Assembly (NCBI GenBank): GCA_933228675.1
Contig: OW121741.1
Location: 16,898,571 to 16,962,570 of the forward strand
Length of the DNA: 64,000 nucleotides
DNA from: Stomorhina lunata
Lineage: Eukaryota > Arthropoda > Insecta > Diptera > Rhiniidae
Reading direction: 5' to 3'
Shown here: in pieces, positions 50,101 through 61,350 of the stretch
Layout of the letters: each line of letters starts with the position of its first letter
Position numbering within the stretch: position 1 is the stretch's first letter
Notes under the pieces: generated by a model
The model's input: only the letters and a program-made list of their open reading frames with translations
Databases searched by the model: none
Told to the model about the DNA's origin: nothing
Translations under genes and position numbers: made by a program

Positions 50101-52405
50101 GTATTAGTATTAGTATTAGTATTAGTATTAGTATTAGTATTAGTATTAGTATTAGTATTAGTATTAGTATTAGTATTAGTATTAGTATTAGTATTAGTAT
50201 TAGTATTAGTATTAGTATTAGTATTAGTATTAGTATTAGTATTAGTATTAGTATTAGTATTAGTATTAGTATTAGTATTAGTATTAGTATTAGTATTAGT
50301 ATTAGTATTAGTATTAGTATTAGTATTAGTATTAGTATTAGTATTAGTATTAGTATTAGTATTAGTATTAGTATTAGTATTAGTATTAGTATTAGTATTA
50401 GTATTAGTATTAGTATTAGTATTAGTATTAGTATTAGTATTAGTATTAGTATTAGTATTAGTATTAGTATTAGTATTAGTATTAGTATTAGTATTAGTAT
50501 TAGTATTAGTATTAGTATTAGTATTAGTATTAGTATTAGTATTAGTATTAGTATTAGTATTAGTATTAGTATTAGTATTAGTATTAGTATTAGTATTAGT
50601 ATTAGTATTAGTATTAGTATTAGTATTAGTATTAGTATTAGTATTAGTATTAGTATTAGTATTAGTATTAGTATTAGTATTAGTATTAGTATTAGTATTA
50701 GTATTAGTATTAGTATTAGTATTAGTATTAGTATTAGTATTAGTATTAGTATTAGTATTAGTATTAGTATTAGTATTAGTATTAGTATTAGTATTAGTAT
50801 TAGTATTAGTATTAGTATTAGTATTAGTATTAGTATTAGTATTAGTATTAGTATTAGTATTAGTATTAGTATTAGTATTAGTATTAGTATTAGTATTAGT
50901 ATTAGTATTAGTATTAGTATTAGTATTAGTATTAGTATTAGTATTAGTATTAGTATTAGTATTAGTATTAGTATTAGTATTAGTATTAGTATTAGTATTA
51001 GTATTAGTATTAGTATTAGTATTAGTATTAGTATTAGTATTAGTATTAGTATTAGTATTAGTATTAGTATTAGTATTAGTATTAGTATTAGTATTAGTAT
51101 TAGTATTAGTATTAGTATTAGTATTAGTATTAGTATTAGTATTAGTATTAGTATTAGTATTAGTATTAGTATTAGTATTAGTATTAGTATTAGTATTAGT
51201 ATTAGTATTAGTATTAGTATTAGTATTAGTATTAGTATTAGTATTAGTATTAGTATTAGTATTAGTATTAGTATTAGTATTAGTATTAGTATTAGTATTA
51301 GTATTAGTATTAGTATTAGTATTAGTATTAGTATTAGTATTAGTATTAGTATTAGTATTAGTATTAGTATTAGTATTAGTATTAGTATTAGTATTAGTAT
51401 TAGTATTAGTATTAGTATTAGTATTAGTATTAGTATTAGTATTAGTATTAGTATTAGTATTAGTATTAGTATTAGTATTAGTATTAGTATTAGTATTAGT
51501 ATTAGTATTAGTATTAGTATTAGTATTAGTATTAGTATTAGTATTAGTATTAGTATTAGTATTAGTATTAGTATTAGTATTAGTATTAGTATTAGTATTA
51601 GTATTAGTATTAGTATTAGTATTAGTATTAGTATTAGTATTAGTATTAGTATTAGTATTAGTATTAGTATTAGTATTAGTATTAGTATTAGTATTAGTAT
51701 TAGTATTAGTATTAGTATTAGTATTAGTATTAGTATTAGTATTAGTATTAGTATTAGTATTAGTATTAGTATTAGTATTAGTATTAGTATTAGTATTAGT
51801 ATTAGTATTAGTATTAGTATTAGTATTAGTATTAGTATTAGTATTAGTATTAGTATTAGTATTAGTATTAGTATTAGTATTAGTATTAGTATTAGTATTA
51901 GTATTAGTATTAGTATTAGTATTAGTATTAGTATTAGTATTAGTATTAGTATTAGTATTAGTATTAGTATTAGTATTAGTATTAGTATTAGTATTAGTAT
52001 TAGTATTAGTATTAGTATTAGTATTAGTATTAGTATTAGTATTAGTATTAGTATTAGTATTAGTATTAGTATTAGTATTAGTATTAGTATTAGTATTAGT
52101 ATTAGTATTAGTATTAGTATTAGTATTAGTATTAGTATTAGTATTAGTATTAGTATTAGTATTAGTATTAGTATTAGTATTAGTATTAGTATTAGTATTA
52201 GTATTAGTATTAGTATTAGTATTAGTATTAGTATTAGTATTAGTATTAGTATTAGTATTAGTATTAGTATTAGTATTAGTATTAGTATTAGTATTAGTAT
52301 TAGTATTAGTATTAGTATTAGTATTAGTATTAGTATTAGTATTAGTATTAGTATTAGTATTAGTATTAGTATTAGTATTAGTATTAGTATTAGTATATTA
52401 GTATT
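47111..52405. repeat. 5.3-kb hexamer satellite (TAGTAT)n
   Basis: About 882 consecutive copies of TAGTAT (equivalently ATTAGT; ACTAAT on the other strand). No interruption is visible until the last 15 bases, where a 2-bp shift gives TAGTATATTAGTATT. Four of six frames are free of stops, giving IS, LV, IL and NT dipeptide runs; the two frames longer than 1,800 codons across this region are artefacts of that. Complete homogeneity over more than 5 kb indicates very recent expansion or assembly consensus. Decayed relatives lie at 2160-2350 and 3365-3505. Confidence 0.98.
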
Positions 52406-53449
52406 GCTTTTGCTTCTAATTTTCATTCCACTTCCCTGCCTTTCCACATTTTCTCTTATAACATCTACATGTTGTGCAAAAAGCCATTGACATGCCTGGT
52501 CATGCTCTTAAACTGGTACTATACAATTTTCTGTTTTACAATTTATGTTCTATTAATATTTGCTGTATTGAAATGTCTGCAGTCACACACATAATATACA
52601 ACATTCAGAGCAACAATTGCAATTTCAAAAAAAGATTTTTAGTTACAGTTTCAACACACTTCAATATAAAATCAACAGAAATTCAAATATCTACTAACTT
52701 TGAATTTTTGCATACATTCAGAAAATACTTAAAAATCGACATAGATACTAATAATATATATTCTTGTATGGTGTAATGGAGATGTAGTTGTGTTTAAGGA
52801 TATGAGGCAGTATAGAAAAAATTTCAGATTTTGTTTATATATCAAACTATCCCTGTGGCTTTTGATCTTTTAATATCGGAATTTGAATTTTCCGATTCAG
52901 TATTTTTTAGAGATATAGTTTTTGTTAGATATTGAGCTTTTGGTCTTGATAATAAAATATCTTTGTTGCTATCTTAACTTTTAAAATTTTCTTGAAATTA
53001 CCCATATTTTTCTACTCACTTACATTCAAGTCCAGAAAATCATAGACAAATTTATGCATTCCTGTGGAAAATTTAATTACAAAATTGTGTTATTGTTCTC
53101 TAGTATTTTTTTCATCTTTGGCCTGACGATTTTCTACTACAAGTTTAATGTTTTCAATATTTATTTAATAAAGTTGTTGTAAAAACTATAGTCAATTTTA
53201 TTTAGACAGTTATAATGCAGATAGTTGATTTTACTGTAAACAGAGCAAATAAATGTCAAATAATTGTACAGAATGTAATAAAAATAAAATCATTATTTAA
53301 TTAATAGCAAAAATTTTTGATACTTTAAAATTTGGGTCATAAATTTGGAGCTGTTTTGAATGAATAAACTTTAAAGAAGAGTTTAAGTTGAAGATAAATT
53401 GGATATATTACATAAATTGCTGGTTTTAGAGAAAGGCAATTTCCATAGA
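52406..53449. other. AT-rich stretch, no supported gene
   Basis: An ATG frame of 95 codons at 52492-52776 has no recognisable domain. The remainder is AT-rich without arrays. Confidence 0.45.
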
Positions 53450-54945
53450 AAAAGTTGTGCAACATAAGTTTTTTTTAATAGAAATATAGAAATAACATAC
53501 GTTTTTTTATATAAAAAGTTTTTCGACATAAGTTTTTCTATAGAAAAAGTTGTGCAACATAAGTTTTTCTATAGAAAAAGTTGTGCAACATAAGTTTTTC
53601 TAAAGAAAAACTTGTGCAACATAAGTTTTTCTATAGAAAAAGTTGTGCAACAAAAGTTTTTTTTTATAGAAAAAGTTGTGCAACACAAGTTTTTCTATAG
53701 AAGAAGTTGTGCAACATAAGTTTTTCTATAGAAAAAGTTGTGCAACATAAGTTTATCTATAGAAAATGAGGTGCAACATAAGTTTTTCTAAAGAAAAAGT
53801 TGTGCAACATAAGTTTTTCTAAAGAAAAACTTGTGCAACATAAGTTTTTCTATAGAAAAAGTTGTGCAACATAAGTTTTTTTATAGAAAAAGTTGTGCAA
53901 CACAAGTTTTTCTATAGAAGAAGTTGTGCAACATAAGTTTTTCTATAGAAAAAGTTGTGCAACATAAGTTTTTCTATAGAAAATGAGGTGCAACATAAGT
54001 TTTTCTAAAGAAAAAGTTGTGCAACATAAGTTTTTCTATAGAAAAGTTGTGCAAAATAAGTTTATCTATAGAAAAAGTTGTGCAACATAAGTTTTTCTAT
54101 AGAAAAAGTTGTGCAACATAAGTTTTTCTATAGAAAAAGTTGTGCAACATAAGTTTTTCTATAGAAAATGTTGTGCAACATAAGTTTTTCTATAGAAAAA
54201 GTTGTGCAACTTTAGTTTTTCTATAGAAAAAGTTGTACAACTTTTGCTTTTCTATAGAAAAAGTTGTACAACATAAGTTTTTCTATAGAAAAAGTTGTGC
54301 AACATAAGGTTTTCTATAGAAAAAGTTTTGCAACATAAGTTTTTCTATAGAAAAAGTTGTGCAACATAAGTTTTTCTATAGAAAAAGTTGTGCAACATAA
54401 GTTTTTCTATAGAAAAAGTTGTGCAACATAAGTTTATCTATAGAAAAAGTTGTGCAACTTTAGTTTTTCTATAGAAAAAGTTGTACAACTTTAGCTTTTC
54501 TATAGAAAAAGTTGTACAACATAAGTTTTTTTATAGAAAAAGTTGTGCAACATAAGTTTTTCTATAGAAAAAGTTTTGCAACATAAGTTTTTCTATAGAA
54601 AAAGTTGTGCAACATAAGTTTTTCTATAGAAAAAGTTGTGCAACATAAGTTTTTCTATAGAAAAAGTTGTGCAACATAAGTTTTTCTGTAGAAAAAGTTT
54701 TGCAACATAAGTTTTTCTATAGAAAAAGTTGTGCAACATAAGTTTTTCTATAGAAAAAGTTGTGCAACATAAGTTTTTCTATAGAAAAAGTTGTGCAACA
54801 TAAGTTTTTCTATAGAAAAAGTTGTGCAACAAAAGTTTTTCTATAGAAAAAGTTGTGCAACATAAGTTTTTCTATAGAAAAAGTTGTGCGACATAAGTTG
54901 TTATATAGAAGAAGTTGTGCAACATAAGTTTTACTATATATTTTG
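53450..54945. repeat. 31-bp satellite, family C
   Basis: About 48 units of 31 bp, each with the perfect palindrome TTTTTCTATAGAAAAA and a second short dyad GTTG-TG-CAAC followed by ATAAG. Unit variants recur in blocks: TCTATAGAAGAAG at 53694 and 53911 (217 bp apart, exactly 7 units), and GTTGTGCAACTTTAG at 54201 and 54449 (248 bp, exactly 8 units). The array has therefore spread by duplicating multi-unit blocks. No coding potential. Confidence 0.95.
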
Positions 54946-56129
54946 TTAAATATTAAAAAATTAATATCAATCATACGCGCTCAGGTTTTACAGTAATTCC
55001 GTATCAATCATACGCATCCTATATTTCAAAGAAATTCAAATCAATCATACGTCCTCTTTAAAATTACAGCACTTTTCTTTATGCTATAAATTCCCTGCTT
55101 TTAAAAATTCTCCAAACTTAATATTCCAAAAACATTTAAATCTTGCTTTATCATAATTTCACTTGCAATAGTTCGTATTTCGTGTTTCCGGTTTCCTTTT
55201 AATACCCAAACAAATGACCCTTTTGCGCCAAAGGAAACTGAAGATAAATGTTTGAATGTAAAGTTTTTAAAATAAAATATAATAAGGGTAATTAGAAGAG
55301 ATAATAGAGACCAAGAGTATTATGTTCAAAATCAAATAAATGTAGGTAATTAAAATAAATACAAATTAAATTAAGAGCATTTAAATTTCAAAGTATATGC
55401 TTAAATAGAACAACAAAAGGCCGGCAAATATTTGCCTAAATTCAATTAAATTACTTAACAAAAAATATTTACATTTCAAAATTTCTTTTAATATCCCTAA
55501 AAGTAAGCAATACTATTCTAAACTTATTTACTTAATTCATCATTTTAATTATATTAATTTGCTGCTTAACTCTTGAGTTGAATGACCACTTTTGTGATAT
55601 TTGAATGTACTTTGTCTTATTTATTTTTTATCTTATAAATGCAGACATTATCATAAAAACTAGATAAACAATATCCTTCATAAGATAATGAATAAATATC
55701 CTTCATAACTCAAGCTAACTATTAAGTACAATTGCGGAAAAGCCATTTACAAAATTAGTCAAAACAAAAGTATTTTGTATATTTTTTAAGTAGAAATACC
55801 AGTTCACACTAATAATCAAGCTTGAAATTTATTTTTTGGCAACAAAACAAATCAGAACAATGGATAAAATCAAGGAGTTTAAATTAAGACAGAAGGACTT
55901 CAAATAGCCGCAATAATTGAATTACAAACAATAGCTATTTTTTTTCCTGCATCAGACCTCTTTAATGGATAGATATTAATTTTTACCTGGCACTTATATG
56001 GTAGTCCCAAGTCTTGCTAAATCATCAGCTCTGCAGTACTTTGATACATATGTTCCTTACGCTCAGCATCCATATGAGATATACACATTTCACTGAATCA
56101 CCTCGAAATGGTGAGCCATCTATACCTGC
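54946..56129. other. AT-rich stretch with a threefold ATCAATCATACG motif
   Basis: ATCAATCATACG occurs at 54965-54976, 55003-55014 and 55040-55051, spaced 38 and 37 bp, while the sequence between them differs. The rest is AT-rich and without supported genes. Confidence 0.55.
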
Positions 56130-57155
56130 TAAAATATTTCAATTTACTAAGATATTTTAAACTGATAAGTCATTTCGAATAGCTGAGTTATCTTGAATTG
56201 CTGGGTAATTTCGAACTGCTGAGTTATAATGTATTACTGAGTCATCTCGAATTGTTGAGTTATCTCAAGTTGCTGAGTCATCTTAAATTGCTGAGTAATC
56301 TTGAAATGCTGAGTCATTTCGAACTGCTAAGTCATTTCGAATTGCTGAGTTATCTTGAATTGCTGAGTCATCTTGAATTGCTGATTAATTTCGAACTGTT
56401 GAGTCTTCATGAATTGCTGAGTCATCTCGAATTTCTGAGTTATCTTAAATTGCTGAGTCATTTTGAATTGCTGAGATATCTCAAGCTGCTTAATCATTTC
56501 GAATTGATGAATAATCTCGAATTGCTGAGTCATCTTGAATTGCTGGGTAATTTCGATCTGGTGAGTTATAATGTCATCTCGAATTGTTGAGTTATCTCAA
56601 ATTGCTGAGTTATCTTAACTTGCTGAGTAATCTTGAAATGCTGAGTCATTTCGAATTGCTGAGTTATCTTGAATTGCTGAGTCACCTTGAATTGCTGAGT
56701 CATCTTGAATTGCTGATAAATTTCGAACTGTTGAGTCATCATGAATTGCTGAGTCATCTCGAATTACTGAGTTATCTTAAATTGCTGAGTCATTTTGAAT
56801 TGCTGAGACATCTCAAGCTTAATCATTTCGAATTGATGAATCATCTCGAATTGCTGAGTCTCATCTTGAATTGCTGGGTAATTTCGAACTGCTGAGTCAT
56901 CATGAATTGCTGAGTCATCTCGAATTGGTAAGTTATCTCAAATTGCTGAGTTATCTTAAATTGCTGAGTTATCTTAAATTGCTGAGTCATCTTAAATTGC
57001 TGAGTCATCTTGAATTGCTGAATAATATCAAACTCCTGAGTCATCTCAAACTGCTGACTGACTTCGTACAGCAACTTCATCTCATACTGAGTAGTTATTT
57101 CAAACTGTTAAAACATCGCAAACTACTGAGTTATCTACTACTGAGTCATCCCTAA
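56130..57155. repeat. 18-bp minisatellite with repeated TGAGTCA
   Basis: More than 50 imperfect 18-bp units close to AATTGCTGAGTCATCTTG. Many units contain TGAGTCA within GCTGAGTCA, which matches the AP-1 site and the CNC-Maf antioxidant response core (TGACNNNGC on the other strand). Frames in both directions show six-residue repeats and are artefacts. A region at 56570-56860 repeats the unit order of 56228-56530, indicating a block duplication of about 340 bp. Confidence 0.9.
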
Positions 57156-57399
57156 CTGCTGAGCCGATTTGTTATACAAAATCTAGTTACTTAGTGGTTG
57201 TTCGTTTGAAGAAGTTTGGAGTATATAATCTTTTTATTTATAATAATAAAGTGAATAGAGGCTCACCCGTGAGCTTCTGAGTTTTAATTCTATACCCTTT
57301 CTTATCTCTTTTAATTCCTTAAGAGCCCTCTACTAAACGGTAAAAGTGTTATTAGCCTTCCGCTATGCACAACTAATATATTTTTCATTCAAGGAAAAC

Positions 57400-58190
57400 T
57401 TTGGTATTGAAATTGGGCAAAATATGAAATTGGGCAAGCTCGGTTCACATTTGACCATAGCTCCGGTATAACCTTGCCTATGCTAATCGCTAATTTGCTA
57501 ATAAATGACAAACAGCAATGGCAATAACATTTGGTATATAGAAATTATACATAAGCACTACCCAGCATATAAAATTTCATCGGAATCGGTTCACATTCAG
57601 CCATAGCCCCCATTAAAAACACTTAACGAAACAGCCTAAATTCCACAGAAAATACACGTAAATGACAATAAATGATAAACTGTAATAGCTATTGCCACTA
57701 AATTTAGTACAAGAAAGTCTTATGTCAATATCAGCCAGTGTGCAAAAATTTTGTCACAATCGGTCACCATTTGACCATAGCTCCCATATAAAAAACTTAC
57801 GAAAATACAAAAATACCAAAAAGAAAGATGGTTTCTGTCCGTCTAGCCGTCAAATGGAAGCACGATTGCGCCTTAACCAAAAGTGATAGATAGACAAAAT
57901 GTTTTAAAAGTATTTTGGATATATTGGGAATGTTGTGTATTGAATAGGCGAAGTTGGTTCACATTTAGTTAGAGCTCTCATATAATCCCGCCCCGGCAAT
58001 TAAAATAAAGCTGATAAAGTAAATCCAGTTGAAATATATTTGACAGCTTAATTTAGAACGGAGATGTTTTATATAAATATTGGTCAGTATATCAAATTTT
58101 ATAGCAATCTGTCCATATTTTACTATAGCTTTCATATAAAACCACTCCCAAAAACCACTAAAATACAATGGCTAGTTAAAAGCTATTAAA
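57400..58190. repeat. decayed interspersed repeat with CGGTTCACATTTGACCATAG
   Basis: A GGTTCACATTTGACCATAGC-type motif followed by TCCCATATAAAA recurs near 57440, 57584, 57761, 57955 and 58110, at spacings of about 145-195 bp. Copies are strongly diverged. Similar motifs occur in non-autonomous fly elements, but neither ends nor coding sequence were found, so the class is open. Confidence 0.6.
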
Positions 58191-58439
58191 TTATCATAAA
58201 AACCCTTATAAATCTGTTCAGAGTCAAGTAAGAGATTAGTTGTTTTAGCCAAATAAAAGAGCTTAAAGAAGAAAATCTAATTTAGCACCAAGACAAAGAT
58301 ATATAACATCCCCTGTTTATAATGTCACGAATTTTCATCTATTCAACCCATTGTGCAAAGTTCATTGCTTATAAATCTTATAGAATATTCGTATTGTTTT
58401 TGTCTATAAGCAGAACAACAATTTTTTCTTAAGGTTTTA

Positions 58440-58720
58440 CTGTAAAGAGCAGAGCAACATTTTGCTCTATATCTATCGGCTCTCTCACTCTCTGTCGCTG
58501 TTAACTTCAGATAATCCATTTGTACAACGTATGTGTGAGTGTGTTATTGATCATGTGGGAATGTATTGGAACATGCATGAACTTTCGTAAGCCACATTGT
58601 TAGTGTAATCTTTGTTTACGTCTGCAGAAAATGCTAGAAACTCTCTCTATACTATATAATTGAGGCGCGTATAAGAGAACAGTGTAACTAAGAATATTTG
58701 TAAAGCAGTTTTGTGAAGTT
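58440..58720 (+). promoter_or_regulatory. candidate GAGA/TATA/initiator promoter
   Basis: In order on the plus strand: a 7-bp hairpin AGAGCAA/TTGCTCT at 58451-58468; GAGA-factor-type CTCTCTCACTCTCTG at 58480-58494; a partial heat-shock-element pattern (GAANN repeated with TTC) at about 58569-58590; CTCTCTCT at 58641-58648; TATATAA at 58653-58659 with an initiator-like ACAGTG, +1 near 58681 (28 bp downstream); and a second TATA, GTATAAGAG, at 58669, with GCAGTT near 58705. GAGA plus TATA plus initiator is the arrangement of strongly inducible, paused fly promoters. Each motif is short, so the call rests on their combination and spacing. Confidence 0.4.
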
Positions 58721-58996
58721 CGTTTACAGTTTTTGTGAAAGTGTGTTAAAGTGATTAACTCTAAATTTTATAAAAACGACAACTTTGTAAAACGTAAAAA
58801 AGTGTTTTAATTTTATTTTCGGTTGTTTTCAAAACAAATCCTTCCACGTTTTTAAAGGAAAAACGTAACAATATCTATCTGTTCATGACACCAAATACTG
58901 CGTTACGTAAATACCAGGGAAACCACTAAGATGTTTTTTAATTTTAATAAATTGAATTTAGTCCAACGATTTTTCCAACAATATCAAATAGCATAA
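58681..58996 (+). other. possible transcript leader with two tiny ORFs
   Basis: Downstream of the candidate promoter the style is that of a fly leader (TGTGAAAGTGTGTTAAAGTG). The first ATG is at 58885 and gives MTPNTALRKYQGNH then stop (58885-58929); one nucleotide later ATG at 58931 opens a 21-residue frame ending at 58996. A possible splice donor GTAAAT lies at 58907 inside the first ORF, so it could instead be a short first coding exon. Which reading is right, and whether anything is transcribed, cannot be decided here. Confidence 0.25.
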
Positions 58997-59869
58997 CAAA
59001 TTTTTGCAAATTTGATTTTGAATTTAACACATGTTTCTAAATTTGGCTTGTCAGTAAATTATTATGTAAAATTATTTTATTTTGATCTCGTATTGTAAAG
59101 ACCATGATCGAAGCATGATGAAAACTATGTTTTGAACTATAAAATATGTTATTATTAACAGCATGATGTAAGTACATTAGACATGATCTAAAATATTAAC
59201 TAAAATCTGTACCAGATCATGGTATGATCTGACTACTATCCAGATTATGAACCTGACCATACTACAGGCTATAAACTAAGCTAAGAGGGCTATATTCAAA
59301 ACTAGTATTTTAATTCTGTTATAAACATTGATATTGAGTTCTTCCAAATTTTACTCCTTTAAATTTTGTTTTGGTCATCATTGTCTTCTTTTTCCCAGTT
59401 ATTAGACTACTTTACTTTTGTTATTTGTATTTTTCGTATCATTGTTATTATTTTTGTTAACTATTTATTCAATTTAATAATGATAGTCAAACTTTGAAAA
59501 ATAAACAACTCAAAAAGCAACAAAACTAACGAAATTAATACACAAACATTTAAAGTACAAGAAAAACTAAACGGAAACGGAAGCAAAATTATAATAATCA
59601 AGTGGTTAAATATACTTAAGAATAAGACTCTCAGGCAAGAGTACTTTTGAAAGTAAATAAACTTAAGAGATGATAAGGACTTCTATGAAACGGGGATGAT
59701 TAGTAAATAAATAGTAAATAGATACAGAGATAAGTATATAGAAATAGTGATGGAAAGGAGTTAAAATTATTTTTGGAATATGATGTGGATAGTTGGTGTA
59801 ATAAAATGGTCAAAGGAAAACAAAAAATTCACAGAAATAGGAAATTATGAATCAGAAATAGTAATAATC
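58997..59869. other. AT-rich stretch with CATGATC words
   Basis: Between 59100 and 59270 the words CATGATC, GCATGATG and AGATCATGGTATGATC recur irregularly. No array or gene is otherwise seen before family D. Confidence 0.4.
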
Positions 59870-61350
59870 CAAATTTTCTATAAAAATTTGATCATTGATC
59901 AAAATTTTCTAAAAAAATTTGATCAATGATCAAATTTTTCTAAAAAAATTTGAACATTGATCAAAATTTTCTATAAAAATTTGATCATTGATCAAAATTT
60001 TCTATAAAAATTTGATCATTGATCAAAATTTTCTATAAAAATTTGATCATTGATCAAAATTTTCTATAAAAATTTGATCATTGATCAAATTTTTATAGAA
60101 AATTTTGATCAATGATCAAAATTTTCTATAAAAATTTTATCATTGATCAACATTTTCTATAAAAATTTGATCATTGATCAAAATTTTCTATAAAAATTTG
60201 ATCATTGATCAAAATTTTCTATAATAATGTGATCATTGATTTTCTTAAAAATTTGATCAAACATCAATATTTTCAAAAAAATTTGATTAATGATCAAAAT
60301 CTTCTATAAAAATTTGATCATTGATCAAATTTTTGATAAAAAATTGATCATTGATCAAAATTTTCTATAAAAATTTGATCATTGATCAAAATTTTCTATA
60401 AAAATTTGATCATTGATCAAAATTTTCTATAAAAACTTTAATCATTGATCAAAATTTTCTATAAAAATTTGATCATTGATCAAAATTTTCTATAAAAATT
60501 TGATCATTGATCAAAATTTTCTATAAAAATTTGATCGTTGATCAAAATTTTCTATAAAAATTTGATCATTGATCAACATTTTCTATAAAAATTTGATCAT
60601 TGATCAAAATTTTCTTTAAAAATTTGATCATTGATCAAAATTTTCTATAATAATGTGATCATTGATTTTCTAAAAAATTGGATCAAACATCATTATTTTC
60701 AAAAAAAATTTGATTAATGATCAAAATCTTCTATAAAAATTTGATCATTGATCAAATTTTTGATAAAAAATTGATCATTGATCAAAATTTTCTATAAAAA
60801 TTTGATCATTGATCAAAATTTTCTGGAAAAATTTGATCATTGATCAAAATTTTGTATAAAAATTTGATCATTGATCAAAATATTCTATAAAAATTTGATC
60901 ATTGATCAAAATTTTCTATAAAAATTTGATCATTGATCAAAATGTTCTATAAAAATTTGACCATTGATCAAAATTTTCTATAAACTTTTGATCGTTGATC
61001 AAAATTTTCTATAATAATTTAGTTATTGATCAAAATTTTTTTAAAAATTTGATCATTGATCAAAATTTTCTATAAAAATTTGATCATTGATCAAAATGTT
61101 CTATAAAAATTTGATAATTGATCAAAATTTTCTATAAAAATTTGATCATTGAACAAAATTTTCTGTAAAAATTTGATCATTGACAAAATTTTCTGTAAAA
61201 ATTTGATCATTGATCAAAATTTTCTATAAAAATTTGATCATTGATCAACATTTTTTGTAAAAATTGTATCTTTATTTAAAATTTTCTACAAAAATTTGAC
61301 CATTGATCAACAATTTGTATAAAAATTTGATCAGTTGTCTAAATTTCCTG
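59870..61350. repeat. 31-bp satellite, family D, block 1
   Basis: About 47 units of 31 bp with the dyad TTGATCA-T-TGATCAA and AAAATTTTCTATAAAAA. One unit near 60083-60115 is inverted (TTTTTATAGAAAATTTTG). A variant block (ATAATAATGTGATCATTGA, then AAACATCA) appears at 60221 and again at 60647, so a segment of about 426 bp was duplicated. Edges are more diverged. Confidence 0.95.

Noticed and set aside
47111..52405. Telomere repeat
   Set aside because: The unit TATTAG/TTAGTA is not the insect TTAGG repeat, and flies lack that telomere; the array is interstitial.
46724..52490. Two very long open frames (more than 1,800 codons) on opposite strands over the same region
   Set aside because: They are the TAGTAT hexamer read in stop-free frames (IS and IL dipeptide runs) with short unique ends. 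No protein is supported.
56198..57155. Leucine-rich and glutamine-rich frames on both strands
   Set aside because: Six-residue periodicity equals the 18-bp DNA repeat. Overlapping open frames on both strands arise because the unit lacks stops in those frames.
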